Shown piece by piece: positions 56,980-64,000 of a stretch of DNA of 64,000 nucleotides (position 1 is its first letter; each line of letters starts with the position of its first letter). The stretch is from Bos javanicus. Taxonomy: Eukaryota; Chordata; Mammalia; Artiodactyla; Bovidae. The notes beneath the pieces were generated by a model, which was given only the letters and a program-made list of their open reading frames with translations, was not told the DNA's origin and made no database searches. The translations under genes were made by a program, and so were the position numbers. The stretch covers positions 44,948,483-45,012,482 of the forward strand of contig NC_083890.1 in NCBI RefSeq assembly GCF_032452875.1. Reading direction: 5' to 3'.

Positions 56980-57560
56980 TGCTTCCGTCCTCAACCTTCT
57001 CTGTAGAGCAGCAATAAACAGGAAATCCGGTCTCTCTCCTAGTGCCTGCAATGGCTTTCCATTATACTTAGAATAAAGCTCGAACTTCTCCTGGGCCCGG
57101 CTGAATGTTCTAGACTCTGGTGGAGCCTGTCTCCCCTGACCCTGTGTTACAGCAGCTTCAGCTCTGCTTTGTCCGTGCATCTGTCAGAGCTCTTTCCCAC
57201 ACGAGGACCTCTGCATATGCTGTCCCCCTTCCCTGGAATGTTCTCTGTCCGCTCTTCCATGCCTTGCACTTACCATATACATCCCAGCTTAAAAACAACC
57301 TCTCCAGAATGACCTTCCTGGATTGCGTTACGGAAAAGCAAGCGCCTCCCTCCACTTTCCTTCCGATGCGTAGATTCCTGTTTGTTTCTTAGGACACTTA
57401 TCATGACTGGAATCTGTGTGGTTGTTTAGCTGTTTATGGAAAATCTTGCTGGTTAAACTGTAAGGTCTACAAGGCAGGGCTCATATTTGTCTACATTTAA
57501 TCCCAGCACCTCGTACAGCACATGGCCTGGGGTACACATGCCATGAAATCGAACGGCTGT
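56980..57560 (+). repeat. L2 LINE 3' region
   Basis: AGTGCCTGCAATGGCTTTCC, CCTCTGCATATGCTGTCCCC, CTTCCCTGGAATGTTCTCTG, CTGTAAGGTCTACAAGGCAG and CCCAGCACCTCGTACAGCAC occur in the L2 consensus order. It is one of the best-preserved old repeats here. Confidence 0.82.
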
Positions 57561-59414
57561 GCCAAAGAATGAACCAGGTTTTCCCCTGTTGCCCTGGCAG
57601 CTCCTCTGTGCCCTTGACTGACCCCAGAGTTCCTCCTCAGGTACAGAGAGAGGTGCGTGGGGCCAAAGGGCATTGAAGGCGGAGAAAAAGCCGTTAGCAG
57701 CCCTGCCTTCAGTGTCTGTGGCTGATATTATATACTTGAAACTTTGAGGTGTTCTTTTGTACAGAAAGTTAGGAGTGACGAAAATTATAGAGAGATTATT
57801 GGTACCTTGAAGTATCTCTGGTGTTTTAGTTGTTTTATCTGAGATATAGGACTGATTTATGCTCAAAGAGTTGACAGAGTCATAGTAATGACATATCTTT
57901 TATTAAAACAGTTGATATTTGTTCTAATTTGGACTGAACTGTGGCTCAAAAACGGTTCTGGAGAAACCATTTCCAGGCTTACACTTTCCTCTGCTATCAC
58001 CATTCTCAGCTGTTATTTAGGTAACTGAGTATTCATGTAGCCAAAAAGAGTTCAAAAAAACCCATTAAATCAAGAAGGAGGGGTGGCAAAGGCTGAACTT
58101 CAGAAGAGGGATGAAGAAATGACCATGGTGAAAAGAAAACCAGATGAAAGAAAAGCAGTCAAAGGGAAGAGGAGAAGAATCAGTTGCAAAAATAGCCTCT
58201 TTATTTATTTATTTATTTGTTTTTTTAACTCTATGAAAGTGTGTGAAAGGTCAGTTTCCCCTTCCTCTTTCTGGCTGGGCTAGCCCTGGCTCTGAGACAG
58301 ATTCTTGATAAGATCCAATCGAGGGTTCTTGTTAATGGGCAGAAGCTAGTAAGTATGGGGTGCATTAGTATATGTGAAAAGTAAGCCCAGTAATGTGGAA
58401 TTCCACCAATAGAAAAAGAACAGCAACTTAGGTGGCTGCATGGAACCTAATGTTTTAAGAATGCCATCATAATGAAGAACCTTATGTTGAGGGCAGAACA
58501 GAAAGTGAAAAAAAAAAAAAGGAAGGCCTCATAAAGGCAAGGGAGATTTTAGCATTTCACTTCCCTTACTGAGAACAGAGTTTACCAGTGAAAATTCAGA
58601 TCTGAAAGCTATAAAAACTAAACAGAAACAAAACAAAAACCTTTGTGCTATTTTTCCCCTGAGTTTGGAAACCAGAAAATGCAAAAATCATTTCAGAGGG
58701 GCATCCTGGAGAGCTCAGCTAGCACAAACTGGTTGGGAATTAAAACTCGTGTGTTTTGAGCATCTCTCTCCAAACACATCTAGGAACTCATACAAGCCGC
58801 ATTTTACTATTCCGTGGTAAGAGGGAATTTTGTGACCTTTTGAGAAACTTGTTTTGTCTTTCCTAAGAAGACCACAATAAGGAAGTCAGCCACATTTCTT
58901 GGCAATGGGACACTATTTCAGTCCCCAGGCTTGCATTCCTGGGAGTGGAGAGGGCTCTGAACAAGCGACTTGTCATCAGCTTGTCCCACACGTAGACTCC
59001 CAAAATGTACACTTACAAACATGTCTAGATTTCCACCCACTGCTGGGGGTTTGTAGAACAGAAGGCCATGGTAACCATGGAAGCATCTTTATGTTAACCT
59101 TCTCCCAGACCCAGGGGCTCCAAGGTCCAAGTCTAACAATACTATGAAGAGGAGGTTGAAACCCAAAGATGCAGGAACCTGGACCAGAAACATGGAAGTC
59201 GGCCTAGGAGGAAGAAGGAGCCACCGGGACGTGGTGGCAAGCTCCTTTCTGCCCACCACATGTCCTCAGCCCTAAAACCAGGGGCACTACACCTTGGCAT
59301 TGGACCACATCTTTTCCTCAAAATACTCTCTGCCTTTACCTTACCGTAGACTGTCTGACACTCCTTTTCAACTACTTTTGCAAGATGGACTTCTTTTGTC
59401 CATCACTTAAATCA
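57561..59414. other. ADTRP intron 3, no gene recognised
   Basis: Holds a (TTTA)n run at 58198-58220 and an A13 run near 58508. No exon or repeat family recognised otherwise. Confidence 0.4.
58198..58220. repeat. (TTTA)n simple repeat
   Basis: About five tetranucleotide units followed by T7. Confidence 0.85.
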
Positions 59415-59640
59415 GGGATTTTCAACTGGGATTGCTTTTGCTCTCCAGGGAACACATGGCAATATGTGGAGACAGTTGTGATTGTCACAACCAGGGCTGG
59501 GGGGGTGGCGGGGGGCGCTCCTGGCTTCTAGTGAGTTGAGGCAAGGGCCGTGTCACACCTCCTACAAGGTAGAGTCAGCCCCCCATGCCCAGGTATTATC
59601 TCTTCAACATCAGGGGTTCAGAGACTGAGAAACCCTGGCT
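59415..59640 (+). repeat. MER20 hAT DNA transposon, nearly full length
   Basis: GGGATTTTCAACTGGGATTG, CAGGGAACACATGGCAATAT, GGAGACAGTTGTGATTGTCA, GAGTTGAGGCAAGGGCCGTG, and the end GAGACTGAGAAACCCTGG. Confidence 0.82.
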
Positions 59641-61189
59641 TTCACAGTGTTTATTTCTAGATTCCTTACCACTATTCTCGCTCTCATGCATTCTCTGGGT
59701 TATCTCATCAACTACCACTAAAAAATCATCCTCGCTCTGATGGCTCACACAGCTCTATCTCCAGCTAGCTTTCTCTTTTGAGCACCAAACTTGCGTATCT
59801 ACTATCCTATCCAGGCTTCTTCCGTTTACTGTCCTATAAAGATCCCTTTTGTTTTCACTGTTGGGCTTTTTGATGCTCAGCAAGAAAAATAATTGTTCAT
59901 AACAGAAAAAGTAGTCTGTGGTTATAGCTATCTGCTTTTAATAAAAGAGAATGGAGATTGACTGTTATTTTGAGAGAACAAAACGCAGCTTAGTGACTGT
60001 CTATGAGACGTTAAGATACAGACTGTCTTGACACTCCTTTTCTGGGATGCCTCGAAAGCTGTTTGGGAGAAACCCTTGAGTCTCTTAGGTGTGAAGAATT
60101 CTTACCTAGTGTGTCTTTGCAGTGAACGACAACTTGTTCTCTTTGGTTGTGGACTACAAGGGCTCAACCCAGTGCCGCCTGCTGCTACTTAATGCTGTCA
60201 AAGCCTCCACGACAGAGAACCTGCCCAGGTCTGTGTGCAACCTGTAGTGTTAGAGTCAGTGTAAGTTGAAATTCATCAGTATCTTTGTGAGTTCCAAGAC
60301 CATATCTTCTGGACCTTTTAATGGCCTGGAATGCTGAAACATCTCTGCTGCTCATGAGGTGGTTGATGGATATCAGATGAGGGCACTTCCCAAGCAAACT
60401 TTTCTTTTGCTTCCAGACCCCATTCCGATCCATCTCTTTCCTTTACGGGGGAGACACAGTGAACTCATGTACCCCCCTCATACAGACTAACTTACAGGCT
60501 AACCCTCAATCAACCACTTACATACATCTGGGAAAATCCTCAGTGAGCAACCGCCATTCTTGCCAAACAGCGCGTGAGTCCCTTTAGAGACAGTGTGGAA
60601 ATGATCCACCGCAGGATCCATCACCTGGAAAGTTTGGAACTTTGCCCCCAGTGCCCGTGCTGACCCGGGGAGGAGAGAGTCGTCGAGAGAAAGGACAGCG
60701 TCCTGAGAGACGGGGGCTCTAAAGCAAGGGCGGATTCTTGCGCTTCCCAAACTCTCTCTTTCTTGAAAAGAACAGTCTCCTTCCTCCAACTTGGAGCAGC
60801 TTTCTAGAGAGCTGCCCATCTGTCTATGTCTTAAAAACAAGTCTCCATGTGTGCTCTGTGGAGCCAGGCACAGCGGCATGGAGGAAGCATGGATTACAGA
60901 TGGACAGAGAGGAGGGGTTACAAGGAGGACAGCAGACAAAGCCTGGCGAGTTTCCATCTGGCCCAGTCTCAGAACGGAGGGCCCCAGCCAGCGGGCCCCA
61001 GAAAAAAAGAGTCTGCTGGCTCAGCACCTCCTGACTTCCTGCAGGGCTGCAGGGAGGGTGACCCATCTTTACTGAGTCTGTAGTTTAGTTGCCATCATGT
61101 GGGCACCCAGAGGTTGTTCGCAGGAGTCACATTTTCTTACAGGTGCTCCTGTGACCCACAACATACTGGTTTTCAGGATTTGGAGTGCC
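59641..61189. other. ADTRP intron 3, no gene recognised
   Basis: Includes a 152-codon minus-strand open frame at 60499-60957 outside known repeats, with no domain I recognise, and short + frames overlapping it. No RNA gene or splice-bounded conservation visible. Confidence 0.4.
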
Positions 61190-61425
61190 ATCTATAGCTT
61201 CCCTGGTGGCTCAGTGGTAAAGAATCTGCCTGGAATGCAGTGAGTACAGGAGACGCATGTTCAATCCCTGGGTGGGGCAGATCCCTTGGATGAAGGCATG
61301 GCAACCCACCCCAGTGTTCTTTCTTGCCTGGAGAATCCCATGGACAGAGGAGCCTGGCGGAATACAGTCCATAGGTTCGAAAAAAATCGGATGTGACTAC
61401 AGCAACTTAGCACACGTGCACGCAC
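61190..61425 (+). repeat. Bov-tA SINE, sense
   Basis: AGCTTCCCTGGTGGCTCAGT, GTTCAATCCCTGGGTGGGG, ATGGACAGAGGAGCCTGGCG. The tail ACACGTGCACGCACC is common in this subfamily. Confidence 0.9.
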
Positions 61426-62084
61426 CATAGCCATGACAAAGGGTAAAGGTGGCCAGCCTGAAGTGGGGTTGACTCTGTGGCCCTGCTAACCACGGGCATA
61501 GCCTAATCTGCTGCTGCCAAGGCCAGCTGAGTCTAGCCTGTGGCTGTTGTCCTCTTGCTCTGCAACACTGACTGTCTTCCCAGGCTATGCAGAAGAACCC
61601 TTCTTTCTCTTCTGTCCCACTCTGCTGTTTCACTGATTCAAGCATTAATGCCATAGGTATTCAGTGGCCAGAGAGGTTAAGCCCCATGTTAGACACTGGA
61701 GGTCACCTGGAGACAGCCCTGCGCCTTGAGTTGTTTCCATCTCTGGAAGGTCTGGCTAGAATTGGACGAATGAGATAGTGTGATGCTGTGATGCAGGTGA
61801 GCAGAGGGGTGATCCAGCCCTGCCAAGAAAGGCTGCCTGCTAGAGGTTCCGTTCTGCCCTGGAGGCTGTGATACCTACACTGAGCCCTACAAGGGGAGAA
61901 GGTGGAGGGGGCTGAGGAAGGAGAGACACAAGTGTGTGTAATGTACCAGGGGTGAGAACGGGGACCGTGGGTGGAGGGCAGTGTAGTCGGGGGGTAAGGG
62001 CCAGGTGAAGGTCATAGGAGAGGGGCTTCGCAGGGCAAGGAAGTCAGATGGGGCAGGCAACTGGATCACGGCGAGCTTTGCAGG
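61426..62084. other. ADTRP intron 3, no feature recognised
   Basis: G-rich over 61880-62070. Only short frames. Confidence 0.4.
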
Positions 62085-62360
62085 CCATGCTGCTGCTAAG
62101 TCATGTCAGTCATGTCTGACTCTGTGCGACCCCATAAACGGCAGCCTACCAGGGTCCGCCGTCCCTGGGATTCTCCAGGCAAGAACACTGGAGTGGGTTG
62201 CCATTTCCTTCTCCAATGCATGAAAGTGAAAAGTGAAAGTGAAGTCACTCAGTCATGTCCAACTCAGCGACCCCATGGACTGAAGCCTACTGGGCTCCTC
62301 CATCCATGGGATTTTCCAGGCAAGAGTACTGGAGTGGGTTGCCATTGCCTTCTCCATTGC
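62085..62360 (-). repeat. Bov-A2 SINE, antisense, two units
   Basis: Two reversed Bov-A monomers: the first from CTGCTGCTAAGTCATGTCAG to TTGCCATTTCCTTCTCCA, the second from AAGTCACTCAGTCATGTCCA to TTGCCATTGCCTTCTCC. A GTGAAAAGTGAAAGTGAAGT linker separates them. Confidence 0.9.
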
Positions 62361-63117
62361 AGGCCATATTAGGGGTTTAATTCTTTGTGACACACAGGTT
62401 CCAATGAAGAAAATCAGTCAAAAAGTATGATTTGATCAGAAGGTGAAAGGGAGTCCTGAAAAAAAATAGGAGGTGAGAGCTTTGACCTTAAATTGTTTAT
62501 AATCTAATTGAGAATAGAAGAAAAATACATGAAATCAACAGTGTAAAAATGAAAACTGAATATAATTAAGCACAGAAGAGCCTGATGTAAACCGAAAGAG
62601 CTGCAGGAGGGGCAGCGAGAGTCCGCATCTCAGGCAGAAGCAGGATGCGTCAGGGTTGGAACACGCCTGTGACTTGGGCCCCAGAGGTGGCAGAAAGGGC
62701 TGGCCGCTCAGCTCTGAGAGGCAGGATGGTTTCTGTGGTGAGGCTGCTTACTTGCAATAAAAGAATGTCAGCACCACCACTGACTCTGAATTCCTGCAAG
62801 CCTTTAGATCTCTGAGTCATCAACAGTGTATAAAACCTACACTCTAGGGTCTAAGCAGAGAAGGAAACACTGGCTGTTGTCTGACTCACAGGGTGAAAGC
62901 CCACAAAAGCACTCGTGGCAGAGATGTTTTTTCTGGAGTCCCTCTATCGCTCAGAAGCCTAGGTAATCGTACAGTGTTATCCCCTTACTGGCAGAATCCC
63001 CTTCAAAGTATGTTTTATTATTTTGCCTCCAGATTGTATCAGATTGTATCATTTTAGGGTGCTGAGGTCTCTGAAATGTTTTGCTATGGGGACACTGGGG
63101 AGGCCGGTGCACTATTA
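62361..63117. other. ADTRP intron 3, no feature recognised
   Basis: No exon, RNA gene or repeat recognised. ATTGTATCAG / ATTGTATCAT direct repeat near 63035. Confidence 0.4.
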
Positions 63118-63848
63118 CTTCAGTCAGTCATTTCAGTCACTCAGTCATGTCCAACTCTTTGCGACCCCATGGACTGCAGCACACCAGGCTTCCCTGTCCA
63201 TCACCAACTCCCAGAGCTTGCCCAAATTCATGTCCTTCAAGTCATTGATGCCATCCAACCATCTCATGCTTGGTCGTCCCCTTCTCCTCCTGCCTTCAAT
63301 CTTTCCCAGCATCAGGGTCTTTTCAAATGAGTCAGTTCTTCGCATCAGCTTCAACATCAGTCCTTCTAATCTATATTCAGGACTGATTTCCTTTAGGATT
63401 GACTGATTTGATTTCCTTGCTGTCCAAGGGACTCTCAAGAATCTTTAACACCACAGTTCAAAGACATCAATTCTTTGGCGCTCAGCTTTCTTTATGGTCC
63501 AATTCTCACATCCATACATGACTCCTGGAAAACCATAGCTTTGACTAGACAGACCTTTATTGGCAAAGTAATGTCTCTGCTTTTCAATATGTTGTCTAGG
63601 TTTCTCAGAGTTTTTCTTCCAAGGAGTAAGCATCTTATAATTGCATGTCTGCAGTCACCATCTGCAGTGATTTTGGAGCCCCCAAAAATTAACTTCTGTC
63701 ACTGTTTCCGTTGTTTCCCCACCTATTTGCCATGAAGTGATGACATGAAGATGCCATGATCTTAGTTTTCTGAATGTTGAGCTTTAAGCCAGCTTTTTCA
63801 CTCTCCTCTTTCACCTTCATCAGAAGGCTCTTTAGTTCCTCTTCACAA
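63118..63848 (-). repeat. BovB LINE 3' end, antisense, about 0.73 kb
   Basis: TCAGTCACTCAGTCATGTCC through GACAGACCTTTATTGGCAAA to CTCTTTAGTTCCTCTTCAC. It extends into the 3' side of the reverse transcriptase region. It carries small internal deletions (for example after CTTCGCATCA at about 63348), so frames are broken. Confidence 0.92.
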
Positions 63849-64000
63849 TAAAATGCAACAGAAAAAAGTTCTTTGAGGCCTAATTACTAGTGAAAAAGCT
63901 TAATTTCCCCTAGAAAAGGAACTGTACATGTTCTCTTTCTTTTCATTCTGGCTCTTGAATGGAACTGCTAAGTTTGAATCTCGACCACAGCAGTCCAGCA
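63849..64000. other. ADTRP intron 3 at the window edge
   Basis: Nothing recognised. The gene is expected to continue to the right. Confidence 0.4.

Larger units (their letters stand above)
29893..64000 (+). other. ADTRP: ADTRP gene, 5' part (coding exons 1-3; gene continues past the window)
   Basis: Three exons on the + strand, all in phase 0, join into one open frame of 51+45+34=130 codons. It aligns without gaps to the N-terminal 130 residues of ADTRP as I know it from human. ADTRP is a multi-pass membrane protein of the AIG1/FAR-17a family. It hydrolyses fatty acid esters of hydroxy fatty acids through a Thr/His pair, and it was named for its effect on TFPI in endothelial cells. Intron 1 is 12.3 kb, intron 2 is 1.6 kb, and intron 3 is at least 19.8 kb. 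I looked for the remaining ~100 residues (starting with the catalytic His) in 44219-64000 and did not find them. The 5'UTR start and promoter cannot be fixed from sequence. The introns are filled with ruminant and older mammalian repeats. Confidence 0.9.

Noticed and set aside
60111..60240. Acceptor-like TCTTTGCAG followed by coding-looking sequence
   Set aside because: The translated frame does not match ADTRP residues 131 onward, and there is no matching donor in phase. Treated as a chance acceptor.

Overview
This is mammalian, ruminant (bovid) nuclear DNA. The sign is the dense presence of the bovid repeat set: tRNA-derived Bov-tA/Bov-A SINEs, the RTE-type LINE BovB, and a young bovine-type L1. 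These sit on an older mammalian layer of MIR, L2, old L1, MaLR-like LTRs and hAT/Tigger DNA transposons. There is no operon-like gene packing, CRISPR array or other prokaryotic feature. Cattle, sheep, goat and buffalo cannot be separated by eye. ADTRP lies on cattle chromosome 23, so that location is a reasonable inference, not something seen here.

The only cellular protein-coding gene I can support is the 5' part of ADTRP (androgen-dependent TFPI-regulating protein, AIG1 family), on the + strand. Its first three coding exons are at 29893-30045, 42366-42500 and 44117-44218. They give residues 1-130 of a protein that is about 230 residues long in human. I did not find the remaining exons in the 19.8 kb after exon 3, so the gene probably runs off the right edge.

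Positions 1-29892 are upstream intergenic DNA. The main elements are an antisense old L1 (1688-2665), a 2.9 kb young L1 with complete 5' end, open ORF1 and abrupt 3' truncation (4390-7312), a three-unit Bov-A cluster (8785-9203), a 1.6 kb BovB fragment abutting a SINE (11517-13354), and a deeply nested stack in an old L1 (20090-23480): MER2 inside the L1, Tigger1 inside MER2, BovB inside Tigger1.

Intron 1 (30046-42365) holds SINEs, a 1 kb-spaced pair of about 210 bp direct duplicates (32407-32628 and 33441-33652), an inverted SINE-in-SINE nest (38224-38648) and a GC/CpG-richer block (38740-39310). Intron 2 is 1.6 kb. Intron 3 (44219 to beyond 64000) is a typical repeat-rich intron. Its longer BovB copies are all antisense to ADTRP.

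No novel multigene system is visible. The most informative signals are insertion histories readable from target-site duplications (TSDs), the 3'-truncated L1, the duplicated intronic segment with a shared splice-donor-like site, and a possible tandem splice acceptor at ADTRP exon 2. Repeat family names come from recognition of consensus features and should be confirmed with RepeatMasker. Most open frames over about 60 codons here are translations of SINEs or LINEs, not genes.
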